DNA from: a virus
Length of the DNA: 45,713 bases
IMG/VR virus record: IMGVR_UViG_3300024519_000002
Location: 1-45,713 of that record
Direction: 5' to 3' (one strand)
A program made the translations under genes and the position numbers. A model generated the notes under the pieces. That model worked only from the letters and a program-made list of their open reading frames with translations, did no database searches and had not been told where the DNA came from. This document shows positions 37,436 to 45,713 of this stretch, piece after piece; within the stretch, counting starts at the first letter, position 1, and each line of letters starts with the position of its first letter.

Positions 37436-37816
37436 TCACTCCTTCCGCTCTATCGTTTCGAGCCGCGCCCTTAGGGTTCCGACGTGGCCCTTCGTGTTTT
37501 GCGTCCTCACTTCGAGGACGTTCATAGAGGATTTCAGCTCGCCGATCATGAACATGATTTTCCCCTCGACCGCTTCAAGTCTTAAGCCGGAAGCTTCGCC
37601 CTTTTCGAGGGTCTTGACTCTCTCGATGAGACGACCCACCTGGACGGAGTTTGCCTGCTGCGCCCCCTGGACCTCATGGAGCGTCCCGGAGATCTCCCCG
37701 AGGCGATAGTGCATCACCGCCGCCTGGGCGATGACGGTGCCCACGATGACGATTACCGGCATCCATCTCTGGAGCCCGGCGAACGGGCGAGGCGAGGTGG
37801 TTGTTGATTCTGTCAT
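37436..37816 (-). CDS. Membrane-anchored coiled-coil protein (holin- or spanin-like)
   Basis: 126 residues, ATG at 37816 (ATGA overlap). TM helix at about 19-37 (PVIVIVGTVIAQAAVMHYRL) after a short hydrophilic start, then a long amphipathic coiled coil to the C-terminus (VGRLIERVKTLEKGEASGLR, MIGELKSSMNVLEVRTQNTK). Similar TM-plus-coil proteins are found at the end of tail operons and labelled holin-like or hemolysin-XhlA-like. Lysis role is inferred. Confidence 0.6.
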   Translation of the reverse strand: MTESTTTSPRPFAGLQRWMPVIVIVGTVIAQAAVMHYRLGEISGTLHEVQGAQQANSVQVGRLIERVKTLEKGEASGLRLEAVEGKIMFMIGELKSSMNVLEVRTQNTKGHVGTLRARLETIERKE

Positions 37817-38529
37817 GCCGTAGCCCTGTAGGTTCGTGGCGGAAGGTGCTCGCCGAGGGACATTCGGAAGCGCAGGTCTCCCGGCCTTGCCTCCGACTTG
37901 TCGAAGGCGTCGAGCGTGACGATGTAGAGCGGGTTGAATTCGAGCCGGAGCTGACGCCACGGCCCCTCTGGAGCGAGGTCGGCCGTCACCACCTCGAGGA
38001 CGCGCTCATCCGCCGGGATGAGGATCTCCCCGGCGCCTGGCGATCCAGACGAGATCTCGGTGAGCTGCTCGGCCGCGGTCGGCGTCAGCGTCCCCTGGCG
38101 ATCCTCGACGAAGGCGCGGACTGGGTACTGAGCCGCCGAGAAGAGATCCCGCGGGATCGGCCTGGATAGCTGCCAGTGGGTCCGGACGGTGTCGTCGAGG
38201 CGGATGCGCCAGACGTCGACCGTCGGCCACTCGGTGAACCAGTCGACCGGATCGCCGGCGGCCTCGACGGCGAGCAGGTGGCGCCAGTCGTCGGACTCGA
38301 CGGCCCGGCCGCTGAAGTCGAAGGTCTGGCGGAAGAAGGCGGGTGCGAGTCGGTTCCCCGGCGCCCGCTGCCGGAGCGTCGTCCCGGCGCCCGTCGGGAT
38401 ACCGGCGGGCTGAGCCGGCGGGGTCGCCGCCCACTCCGTACCGCTGCCGGCCATCTGGCGCCCGCCGATGTAAGGCGGTTCCCGCAGAATCGGGAGGTCC
38501 GTCCAGGTGAGAGGGCCGCGCTCTATCAT
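37813..38529 (-). CDS. Tail-associated protein, distal-tail-like
   Basis: 238 residues, ATG at 38529 (overlap with the preceding gene). Beta-rich with Trp: WRHLLAVEAAGDPVDWFTEW, VDVWRIRLDDTVRTHWQLSR, LRLEFNPLYIVTLDAF. Position two genes past the tape measure suggests a distal tail or adaptor protein. No direct motif. Confidence 0.55.
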   Translation of the reverse strand: MIERGPLTWTDLPILREPPYIGGRQMAGSGTEWAATPPAQPAGIPTGAGTTLRQRAPGNRLAPAFFRQTFDFSGRAVESDDWRHLLAVEAAGDPVDWFTEWPTVDVWRIRLDDTVRTHWQLSRPIPRDLFSAAQYPVRAFVEDRQGTLTPTAAEQLTEISSGSPGAGEILIPADERVLEVVTADLAPEGPWRQLRLEFNPLYIVTLDAFDKSEARPGDLRFRMSLGEHLPPRTYRATA

Positions 38530-38807
38530 CGTCCTGCCCTCCTGAAGGCGAGCTGATCGGCACCGGGCGCCGGAGTGGCAGGCGCGGTGTCGAGGGCGGC
38601 GGCGACGCCGTCGAGCTTGCCGGCAAGCGGGACCGTCGCGCGCAGGACGCCGTCTACTCCGGCGTCGATAGCGTCGAGGCGCCCCTTGAGGACGTTGAGA
38701 TCTGCACCGGAGCCGGCCGGTGCGCCACCTGCGCCCGGGAACTGGGCCCGGCCCAGGGCGTCAGCGAGGTCTCCGGCGTCGGCCGCCGCTCGTTCGAGTC
38801 GTCTCAT
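38526..38807 (-). CDS. Small helical tail-region protein
   Basis: 93 residues, ATG at 38807, no clear SD. Ala-rich helix at the N-terminus (RRLERAAADAGDLADALGRA) and a second (LKGRLDAIDAGVDGVLRATV), Pro/Ala-rich end. Unknown. Confidence 0.6.
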   Translation of the reverse strand: MRRLERAAADAGDLADALGRAQFPGAGGAPAGSGADLNVLKGRLDAIDAGVDGVLRATVPLAGKLDGVAAALDTAPATPAPGADQLAFRRAGR

Positions 38808-38823
38808 GATGTCAAGCCTACCA

Positions 38824-41800
38824 CTACGGCACCTCGGGGTTCACCTGCTCTTGAGCGTCGGCGAGCTCGCGAGCTGCAGAAGCGGCGTCCCGGAGATTGT
38901 TCGCGAGCTGCTGAGCCGCCGCCGCCGCGCCGTTCAAGCCGTCCGTGACCCCTCCGATCTCGGAGCGGATCTCGCCCAGGGCCTCGCGGCCCGCCTGTGA
39001 TAGCTCGCGGAAAGCGCCCGACACCTTGCCGACGTCCTCCTCGATCTGGCCCATGGAGCGGGAGAGCTCCTCGGAGAACGCCTTCGCGAGATTCGAGACC
39101 CCCTCTTGAGCTGTAGTCGCGACGTCCGCCACCTGACCGAGGAGGTCGACGAGCTTCTCGGCGTCGGCCGCGCCACCACCGAGCGGGTCCTCGAAGCCCT
39201 CCAGGACGTCGAGCAGCTCCTTCAGCCGCGAGGCGAGCTCTGGAGCTCCCAGGGCGGTCAACGCGTCGCTGATCTCCCGGACGGAGCCCGACACCGGCTC
39301 GCCCTGCTCACCGATGCGCTCCAGGGACCCCGCCGTCGAATCGGCGAGCGGCTCGATCCCGTCGAGACCTTCTTTGAGCTTGGCGAGCTGCTCGGCGATC
39401 CTCTCCAGGGCTCCGCCGTCGACGAGCTCCTGGACCTTGGCAGCGCCACCCTCGGCGGCGGCGGTGAGTTCCGGAAGGCCAGCGACGAGCTCGTCGACGA
39501 GGGTCCTGGTCGAGTCGAGCGCCACCTTGACGGACTCAAGGCTGCCGGCCAGCGGCTCGAAGGCGGTGCCGGCGGTGCCGGCGGCCTCGCCGAGGGCCTG
39601 GATCTGCCCCGGGAGCTCCTCCGGGACGGCGACCTCGCCCAGTCGCGCCGCGGCGTCCGCGACCGCGCCGACCTGCGCCTCGGCCTCTCCGGCGGCCTCG
39701 GCGAGTTCACCGACACCCTCGGCGGCCTCGGCGGCGGCCTCTCCCCCGGCGGCGATCCCCTCCGACGCGTCCGCGGAGGTTTCTCCGGCGGCCTCGACGC
39801 GGTCGGCGGCCTCCTGGGCCTCCTCTTTCCACTTCCTCAGACCCTCGGCGGCCTGGTCGCTCGCCTCGCCGGCGAATTCTATCCCCTCGGCGGCGTGGCG
39901 TATCCCGTCGGCGGACCGCTCCGCCGCCTCGCCGGTGTCGGCCGCCTCACCCTTGAGCGCCTCGAGTTGCTCGCGGAGCGTCCCGGCGCCCTCGGCCGTC
40001 GAGCTGGCCGTCCCCGTCAAGGTCTCGAGCGCGCGGCGAAACTCGTCCGTCGTCTCTTTCGTGACCCGCCCGCCCTCGGCGACCTGCATATAGTACTCGA
40101 GGACCGCGGTCAAGGATTCCTGCGCCGCCGGCGGCAAGCTGGCGAAGACGGCGGCGAAGGCCTCGTTGTCGTTGACCAGGTTGCGGATCGTCTCCCCGAG
40201 CGCATCGGCGCGGTCGGACATCTGCGCCGTTGCGGCGTCGTATTCGCTGGCCGCTCCGGACGTGGCCTCGCCGAATCGATCCGCGCCGAGCTTCGCATCG
40301 TCGAGCGCGCCGGCGACTTCGAGGACGCGCTCCGGGCTGAAGGTGCCAGGATCGCCGAAACGGAGCCCTTCCAGCTCATCGCGCAGCCCGGCGACGCTTT
40401 CGACGACGCGCTCGACGGCGTCCTCGATCGGCAGACGGCCGCCACCCCCTCCACCGCCCGCCTCTCCCGCGTCGGCGCCGGCCTCGCCGATCTTGTCGAA
40501 GGCGTCGGCCAAGCTGCCGGCCAGCTCAAGACCGGCGTCGCGGACGCGCTCGAGTTGCTTGATCTCCTCGTCGGCCGCCTTCGTGACGGCGTCGACCCGC
40601 TTCTTGATCAGATCCTCGCGCTTTTGCGCGGCGTCCGTCTCGAGCTTCGTGAGCTTGTCCAGGAGGTCGGCCTCAGCCGCCTCGCGGTCAGAGCCGGCCT
40701 TCGACGCCTTCGCGTTGAAGTCTTCGACGATCTTCTCTCGCTTCTGCGCGAGGTCGTTCTCGAGCTCGACGAGCTTGTCGGCCAGCGCGCGCTCGCCTTG
40801 CTCTCGCTCCTCAGCGGACGCCGTCGCCCCCTCGGTCAGGTCCCGGAAGCCCTCCAGGGCGGTCTCCGTCGACCGCGTCACTCCGGCGGCGATGGCGTCG
40901 GCCGCGGTGCGCTCAGTCTTGACCCGCTCCTCGGCGGCGTCCACGGCCGCGCGCTGGATCTCCTCGACCCGCTTGCCCTGCTCGCGCGCGAGCCGTTCCT
41001 CCTCGCGCGTGGCCGCCTGGGCGTCGGCGAGGCGTCGCTTGACGGCCTCGGCGCGGCTCGCCTCCGTCTGTTCGACGATCTTCCGCACCTCGTCGGCGAG
41101 CCCGCGCTCGAGGTCTTCGACGTCCTCGACCTGCTCGCGGGCCGCGACGACGCGAAGCTTTTCGAACGCCTCGCGCCGCTTCGCCGTGTCATCGTTGATC
41201 CGGACGAGCTCGGCGGCAAGCTCCTTCTCCGTCTGCTCGATGGCAGATGCCGACGCTCCGGCCGCCTCGGCCTGCTCGCGAAAGCTCGCGGACGCCTTCT
41301 CAGAGAGGTCGAGGAAGCTCTTCGCCGCCCCCTCAGCCCCCTCGGCGGTCGCGTCGGTGATGCCCTGCGAGGCCAGGATGGCGCCCTCGACGATGGCCGA
41401 GAAGGCTTCCTTCCCTTGCTCCGGGAGACCCTCCAGGCGGTCGGCGAAGCCGTCAATCGCGACGCCGAGCGGCTTCAGGGCCGGCGTAAGCTTCAGGGCA
41501 TCGGTGACGATCTCGCGGAACGGGCTGAGCCCTTCGATGCTCAGGTACGTCTCCCGCAAGCCCTTTGCCTGCTCTTGATTCGCGGTCAACGCGCGCGCGA
41601 CGTCGTCGAGCGACGAGCTGAGAACCTCCCCGAGAGTCGCCGCCAGATTCTCAGCGGCGTCGGAGTCGGCGAGCAGGACGTCCAGGATGGACTTCAGACC
41701 GGGCTCGAGCTGCTCGGCGAAGGCTTGGCCGACACCCTCTCCGGCGGTCTTTACCTTGTCAAGAGACCCGCCGAGGGTGTCGAGCCGCTCGTCGACCGCG

Positions 41801-42753
41801 GTCCCGCCCACCTCCTCGAACGCCACGGCGAGGGCCTCGAGGGCTTCCTTCGTCGGCACCGCGCCGCCCTCGACGAGCTCGCGCAGTTCGCCCTGGGTGA
41901 CTCCCATGGCCTCCGCCCACGCGGCCATTACCCCGGGCATGGCGTCGGTGACCTGGCGGACGTTCTCCATGTCCCGTAGGACCGGGCCCCCGGCAACCTG
42001 AGAGAGGCCCAGCATGGCGCCCTCGAGCTGTGCGGTGCCGGTGCCCAGCGCCGTCGCGGCGGCGTTCAAGCCCTCGAAGATGCGTTGGGTCAGCTCGAAC
42101 CCGACATCCGTTCCCTTGACCGCGCCGGCGAGCTTGATGAAGCCGGGCGTCAAGGCGGAGACCGGCTTCGCTAAGCGATCGGAGACCCCCGCGAGGAATT
42201 CTCCGGCGGCTGCGGCTCCGTCGTATCCTCCGGCGACCTGGCGGAGCGCCGGCTCGAGGCCTTCCAGCGCGGCGCGCGTCTTGATCGCGGACGCCGCTCC
42301 GGAGACGACGGCGTCGAAGAAGCGCTCCACCGCGCGCGCAGCAAGGTTCCCGATGAAGCTCTGAACGGATCCGGAGAGGTTCTTGAATGCGGAGTTGAGC
42401 TTCCGGACGGAGCCGGCGCCCTTCTCCAGGTTGCGGACCTCTTTGCCGGCTCGCTTCGCGGATCTCCGAAGCTCCTTCAGGCCCTGCCGCGCCAGGCGAA
42501 TCTCTTCCCTGGCCGCCTTCGTCCGGGCCTTGATGACGATCGGATCATCGACGTCCTCGGTGAGTCGCTTGAAGGCGTCGCGCATGGAGCGGAGCGATCT
42601 CTTCGCCCCGTCTACGTCGATTTCGACCGGGTCCGCGCCCAGCGCCTTCGCGCGCTTGGACGTGTCGGCGATCTCCGCCTGGAGGTCGTCGAAATCGCCG
42701 AGGAGGTTGTCGAAGTCCCCCTCGGCGATCAGGACTAGCTTTTCATCGGCCAC
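38824..42753 (-). CDS. Tail tape measure protein
   Basis: 1309 residues from GTG 42753, SD GGAGG. N-terminal coiled coils (LLGDFDDLQAEIADTSKRAK), then a tape-measure core domain with FIGNLAARAVERFFDAVVSG, VSALTPGFIKLAGAVKGTDV, AMLGLSQVAGGPVLRDMENV and MPGVMAAWAEAMGVTQGELR (about 110-300), the usual TMP_2-type block. The rest is long charged coiled coil (AREEERLAREQGKRVEEIQR) with Ala/Glu repeats. It sets tail length and holds chaperones during tube assembly. At about 1.5 angstrom per residue the tail would be close to 195 nm. No lytic-transglycosylase or peptidase domain seen. Confidence 0.9.
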   Translation of the reverse strand: MADEKLVLIAEGDFDNLLGDFDDLQAEIADTSKRAKALGADPVEIDVDGAKRSLRSMRDAFKRLTEDVDDPIVIKARTKAAREEIRLARQGLKELRRSAKRAGKEVRNLEKGAGSVRKLNSAFKNLSGSVQSFIGNLAARAVERFFDAVVSGAASAIKTRAALEGLEPALRQVAGGYDGAAAAGEFLAGVSDRLAKPVSALTPGFIKLAGAVKGTDVGFELTQRIFEGLNAAATALGTGTAQLEGAMLGLSQVAGGPVLRDMENVRQVTDAMPGVMAAWAEAMGVTQGELRELVEGGAVPTKEALEALAVAFEEVGGTAVDERLDTLGGSLDKVKTAGEGVGQAFAEQLEPGLKSILDVLLADSDAAENLAATLGEVLSSSLDDVARALTANQEQAKGLRETYLSIEGLSPFREIVTDALKLTPALKPLGVAIDGFADRLEGLPEQGKEAFSAIVEGAILASQGITDATAEGAEGAAKSFLDLSEKASASFREQAEAAGASASAIEQTEKELAAELVRINDDTAKRREAFEKLRVVAAREQVEDVEDLERGLADEVRKIVEQTEASRAEAVKRRLADAQAATREEERLAREQGKRVEEIQRAAVDAAEERVKTERTAADAIAAGVTRSTETALEGFRDLTEGATASAEEREQGERALADKLVELENDLAQKREKIVEDFNAKASKAGSDREAAEADLLDKLTKLETDAAQKREDLIKKRVDAVTKAADEEIKQLERVRDAGLELAGSLADAFDKIGEAGADAGEAGGGGGGGRLPIEDAVERVVESVAGLRDELEGLRFGDPGTFSPERVLEVAGALDDAKLGADRFGEATSGAASEYDAATAQMSDRADALGETIRNLVNDNEAFAAVFASLPPAAQESLTAVLEYYMQVAEGGRVTKETTDEFRRALETLTGTASSTAEGAGTLREQLEALKGEAADTGEAAERSADGIRHAAEGIEFAGEASDQAAEGLRKWKEEAQEAADRVEAAGETSADASEGIAAGGEAAAEAAEGVGELAEAAGEAEAQVGAVADAAARLGEVAVPEELPGQIQALGEAAGTAGTAFEPLAGSLESVKVALDSTRTLVDELVAGLPELTAAAEGGAAKVQELVDGGALERIAEQLAKLKEGLDGIEPLADSTAGSLERIGEQGEPVSGSVREISDALTALGAPELASRLKELLDVLEGFEDPLGGGAADAEKLVDLLGQVADVATTAQEGVSNLAKAFSEELSRSMGQIEEDVGKVSGAFRELSQAGREALGEIRSEIGGVTDGLNGAAAAAQQLANNLRDAASAARELADAQEQVNPEVP

Positions 42754-42765
42754 AGCGCCTCCGCG

Positions 42766-44625
42766 CTACGGCGCCGGATCGACGAGAAGCGCGTCGGATG
42801 CGGTGATCAACTCGATCGTCAGGTCAGGAGCGGCAAGCGACGGGTGCAGGGTGGCGTTGACCGGAAAGAGGTTCCTCCCGGCCCCGGGGTTCACCTGCCG
42901 CGGCGAGTCGACGTTTTGCATGTTGACGGCGACCAGGACCATTCGCGTCTCGACGGCCGCGACGGCCTCTTCGCCAATCGGCACCGGTGAGATGACGGGC
43001 TGACCGTTCTCCGTCGTGATGACCATGGCGACGTCGGCGCTCAGCTCGAGGAGGTTGTGCAGCGTCTGCGTCTCCGGGCCGTAGACGACGGACGCCGAAA
43101 CGCCGAGCGCGCGGACTCCGGACTCCGTCACGGTTCCAGGCCAAGGGCTTCCGACGCGAGTCTGAGCCGGTCTCGGCGGAGTATGAGTGAGGGCGAAGGT
43201 TTCCACCTCGACGTTCACCTCCTCGCCGAGGTCGCCAAAGAGGAACGTGGCGAAGATCTCCGACAACGGCCCCTCGTCGGCGATGACGCGGGCAAACTCC
43301 GGACGCTCGCGGGCGATGGTCCACTGCCGGCGAGCCGTGATCGCCACGCCGGAGAAGCCCGCCACGTGCTTACGCATCATCCGCATGCTCGTGTCGTTGA
43401 CGACCTCGGCGATGACGTAGGGATCACCGGCGTCGTCGAGGACGGTCATGCCGGCCTCGAGGGATGTCGCCCAGTCGCTCACAACTCCGGTCCAGAGATT
43501 CGCGGACGGGGCACACGTGGCGGTACTGACGAGCGGCAGGGAGTCCCCAGCCTCGAAGTCGGTACCGGCCGTAGTGGCCAGCGTTCGGAGAACATTGTCA
43601 CCGAAGAGCAGCCCGTCATGGCTCGACAGGGCCTCGTCGAAAAGCGGCCGCCCTTCGGCTGATTCTCCGGACCGCAACGGAAAGGTGACGGACGCATCTC
43701 CGAAGGCTCGCATCACCTCGATTCCAGAGAAGGCGCTGGGGAACGGGAGGACAAGCTCGAAGGATGTCTCTGCGACGGTGTCGACCTCAAACTCCACCGC
43801 CGCCGTGGCGACGGTGTCGAAGAACGCGACCCAATCTCCGGGAAAGAGGATCTCTCGGAAGTCGACCGAGCCGGGAGTCGACGAGGCAACGCTCGTCGAT
43901 GCGGCGAGCGTGTTGACGAGGTCGAGCACTTCGATGCGTCCAAGGGCGGCCCTGGCATTCCACACTCCGGGCGACTCCTCGTCTACGATCTCGAGGGTCA
44001 TGTCGCCGGAGGTTCCGGGTCGGTTGCGCTCGCGCCGGCGAGCCTTCGGGTAGCCCAGGACGTAGACGCTCGCGGACGCGTCGCCCGTACCGCGCGCTAC
44101 GGCGTCGCCCCAATAGCTCGTTTTCCCTCCGGAGATCGTCAGGACGGCCGTTACCAGGGACTGCTCAGCCCAGGTGAAAACCGCGTTGGCCACCCAGCAG
44201 TCGAAGAAGATCTGGCCGCCGTTCAAGTCGTCGTTCCACATCTCGAAAGTCAGCGGGACCTTTTGATCGGTCGTCTTGTCGGGCGCAAGCTCCAGGTGGA
44301 AGGCGCCCGTCGGCGCGGCGGGGTCTGTGGCCGGAGAAAGCGCGGTGATGTCGGCCGCTCCCTGGATCTGCGCCAGGAGCGTCTGTGCGTCGGAGACTCG
44401 AAGAGTGAGGTTCAGGTCCCCTCCGACGGTGACGGATCCGCGTACCGGCGGAGCGGTCTGCGAGCCCGTGGAAAGCTCCGGGTTTGGGATCTGCCCCGGG
44501 GTCATCGCCAAGCTCGAGGACACCATGCCGGCTTGGAATTCCATGAGCGTAGCGGGAATGCCTACCTCTGCCTGCGGCCCCCATCTGACCAGTCCGTTAG
44601 AGAGGTTGAAATCACCGAGTGCCAT
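42766..44625 (-). CDS. Tail tube protein with large extra domains
   Basis: 619 residues, ATG at 44625, SD AAGGAG; overlaps the previous gene by 14 bases. It starts ALGDFNLSNGLVRWGPQAEV and runs as strands with VTVGGDLNLTLRVSDAQTLL, HLELAPDKTTDQKVPLTFEM and GNDDLNGGQIF-like turns, typical for tail tube subunits. It is two to three times the usual length (200-300), so additional domains (about 230-480) probably decorate the tube outside. Position just before the tape measure agrees. Confidence 0.65.
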   Translation of the reverse strand: MALGDFNLSNGLVRWGPQAEVGIPATLMEFQAGMVSSSLAMTPGQIPNPELSTGSQTAPPVRGSVTVGGDLNLTLRVSDAQTLLAQIQGAADITALSPATDPAAPTGAFHLELAPDKTTDQKVPLTFEMWNDDLNGGQIFFDCWVANAVFTWAEQSLVTAVLTISGGKTSYWGDAVARGTGDASASVYVLGYPKARRRERNRPGTSGDMTLEIVDEESPGVWNARAALGRIEVLDLVNTLAASTSVASSTPGSVDFREILFPGDWVAFFDTVATAAVEFEVDTVAETSFELVLPFPSAFSGIEVMRAFGDASVTFPLRSGESAEGRPLFDEALSSHDGLLFGDNVLRTLATTAGTDFEAGDSLPLVSTATCAPSANLWTGVVSDWATSLEAGMTVLDDAGDPYVIAEVVNDTSMRMMRKHVAGFSGVAITARRQWTIARERPEFARVIADEGPLSEIFATFLFGDLGEEVNVEVETFALTHTPPRPAQTRVGSPWPGTVTESGVRALGVSASVVYGPETQTLHNLLELSADVAMVITTENGQPVISPVPIGEEAVAAVETRMVLVAVNMQNVDSPRQVNPGAGRNLFPVNATLHPSLAAPDLTIELITASDALLVDPAP

Positions 44626-44947
44626 CGCTTACTCCTTCCGTTGCCTTCTTGATCTTCTTCGCGCTCGCCTTCGCCGTGGCGGGCTCCGGCTTGCCGTCGC
44701 TCTTCGTCGCTCCGCCGCCGGTCTTCCCAATGGCGGCGGCCGCCAGTGTCTCGGCCTTCGACGCGACCGCGGGCGGATCCGGGATCTTCACGACGGAAAC
44801 GCTGTGCGTTTCTTCGAGTCTGTCGGCCTGCGCTTCGTTCAATGGGAGATTTCGCGGGGTACCCTTGGCGAGCGTAAACGCCGCGCCGCCGCCGGCGTCA
44901 ACGTTGACGCGCGCGGCATGCCCTGTCCATGTTACGGTATGACTCAT
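44612..44947 (-). CDS. Small tail-region protein
   Basis: 111 residues, ATG at 44947, SD GAGGTAG. N-terminal SHTVTWTGHAARVNVDAGGG then helix; C-terminus Lys/Ala-rich and probably disordered (ATAKASAKKIKKATEG). Between tail terminator and tube gene. Unknown. Confidence 0.65.
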   Translation of the reverse strand: MSHTVTWTGHAARVNVDAGGGAAFTLAKGTPRNLPLNEAQADRLEETHSVSVVKIPDPPAVASKAETLAAAAIGKTGGGATKSDGKPEPATAKASAKKIKKATEGVSDGTR

Positions 44948-44954
44948 TTCTACC

Positions 44955-45485
44955 TCACGGGTTTTCTAGGCCATAGCGGAAGCGCTGGCGCGCGCCGCCT
45001 GAAAGCCGGTAGTTGGCGGTGATGGCAAGGTTGACTCGAACCTCGAGCGCATCTTCGTCTAGCGGTTGCGCCATGACGACGGCCTCGAAGTCGACGAGCT
45101 GCTCGACAAACTGCAAGCCAGGGCGAAAGAGTCGGGCGTTTTGACCCTCTCCCATGTGCAGAAGGTGCTCGTCCCAGACTCCGCCGATGGAAGTCTCAGG
45201 CCCTACAATAGGCCTCCGGAAGACGTCGAAGACGTAAAGGGTCGTCAACGCGACCAGGTCGGAAACGCCTCCGACGCGGTTGTCTGGATCGACGGAGGAG
45301 AGGGCGACGATCCCGTGAGGGATCCCCGTCTCTCGAAGTGGTTCGACGGCGTTCGCCTGGTAGAATCTGCCGCCAAGCCATGACGCGATGACGGCGTTCT
45401 CCAGGACAATCTCCGCGGTAACCTGCCGGAGGTAGTCCGGCAAGCCCTGGAGGATTCCGGCCGCGCCGAGTCCGCTCGCTGGCAT
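44955..45485 (-). CDS. Tail terminator-like protein
   Basis: 176 residues, ATG at 45485, SD GGGGAGG. N-terminal helix (GILQGLPDYLRQVTAEIVLE), then strands IPHGIVALSSVDPDNRVGGV, FDVFRRPIVGPETSIGG and DALEVRVNLAITANYRL; this alpha-beta layout fits the ring-forming protein that caps the tube at the head end. Position between gpG-like and tube genes agrees. Family is by inference. Confidence 0.55.
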   Translation of the reverse strand: MPASGLGAAGILQGLPDYLRQVTAEIVLENAVIASWLGGRFYQANAVEPLRETGIPHGIVALSSVDPDNRVGGVSDLVALTTLYVFDVFRRPIVGPETSIGGVWDEHLLHMGEGQNARLFRPGLQFVEQLVDFEAVVMAQPLDEDALEVRVNLAITANYRLSGGARQRFRYGLENP

Positions 45486-45487
45486 CT

Positions 45488-45713
45488 TTACCTCCCCACC
45501 CAGAAGCCGACGAGTCCCTCGGAGACTTCCTTGCGGAGCCGCGGGTTGGGGCTCGCATGCGGGCGCGACGGGACCGATACGCCGCGAGCGGCGAGGCGAG
45601 TTGAGCTCGCAACGATTCCCTGGCTCAGTAGCGCGTAGAACATGAGCGGCACGCCCTGCTCGTCGAATCTCTTCGGCAAGATGCGAGTCGTGATCTCGGC
45701 GACGTTCAGGGCG
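45488..45713 (-). CDS. Mu gpG-like protein, C-terminal part (continues at 467)
   Basis: Frame from the window edge to stop 45488; the join with 1-467 uses the 126-base overlap. This part reads ITTRILPKRFDEQGVPLMFY onward, then LLSQGIVASSTRLAARGVSV and a basic end. The last six bases of the window break the match with 127-132, so residues coded there are not reliable. Confidence 0.6.
   Translation of the reverse strand, partial: ALNVAEITTRILPKRFDEQGVPLMFYALLSQGIVASSTRLAARGVSVPSRPHASPNPRLRKEVSEGLVGFWVGR
45582..45707. repeat. Terminal direct repeat, right copy
   Basis: Identical to 1-126; see the left copy. Confidence 0.9.

Noticed and set aside
39106-41979. 957-codon plus-strand frame over the tape measure gene
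   Set aside because: Antisense shadow of the repetitive, GC-rich coiled-coil coding region; Leu/Arg-rich translation without domains.
1-45713. Integrase, transposase, reverse transcriptase or CRISPR array
   Set aside because: None seen in any plausible translation; no regularly spaced repeats. The Mu-like genes are limited to the head, so a transposing life cycle is not supported.

Overview
The window is essentially the whole genome of a tailed phage (siphovirus-type gene set) at high GC. Positions 1-126 recur as 45582-45707, so the ends join into a circle and one tail-completion gene is split across them. I recognise a large terminase, a Mu gp29-like (DUF935) portal, an S49-type prohead protease with scaffold, a major capsid protein, Mu-like DUF1320 and gpG-like connector proteins, a tail tube, a 1309-residue tape measure, baseplate-type proteins, a RecB-like exonuclease with RecT, a replication initiator, a D12-class DNA methylase and a class 3 lipase-like protein. 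I see no integrase, transposase, DNA polymerase, tRNA, CRISPR array or recognisable peptidoglycan hydrolase. The host is a high-GC bacterium. A C-terminal DGFETGN-type motif in a small lipoprotein, which I recall from Acidobacteriota and myxobacteria-like genomes, is a weak pointer to host lineage.

Layout. Most genes lie on the minus strand and read right to left. From 37.4 kb up to 45.7 kb and across the join to 4.06 kb are tail and head genes: TM/coiled-coil protein, distal tail, tape measure, tail tube, tail completion, connectors, capsid, decoration protein, protease. The portal (4.26-5.61 kb) is on the plus strand, and its promoter overlaps the protease promoter in one palindrome. At 5.6-6.9 kb are three minus-strand genes of unknown function. 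At 7.0-9.6 kb is a plus-strand island (TM protein, ASCH-domain protein, decoration-like protein). At 9.6-19 kb are minus-strand tail-fibre and baseplate-type genes with a small plus-strand pair at 11.07-11.94 kb. At 19.2-24.8 kb are DNA modification genes, small regulators and two exported proteins. At 24.8-27.3 kb is the terminase module, and at 27.3-33.9 kb recombination and replication. At 34-37.3 kb is an early-looking region with two outward-facing copies of one strong promoter flanking the lipase gene.

Genes are packed with ATGA, GTGA, TAATG and TGATG overlaps, so translational coupling is probably the main way stoichiometry is set within operons. Sigma70-like promoters (TTGAC plus a good -10) start several units. 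At least four of them put the -10 six or seven bases before a start codon, which predicts leaderless mRNAs. Convergent units end in hairpins, two of which overlap both stop codons.

Points for a second look: the mirrored overlapping promoters between portal and protease; the 74-base promoter block repeated in inverted orientation around the lipase; a 28-base repeat that frames an apparently inserted 89-codon gene behind the baseplate hub gene; iteron-like repeats inside the replication gene; and an AT-richer segment inside the portal gene.
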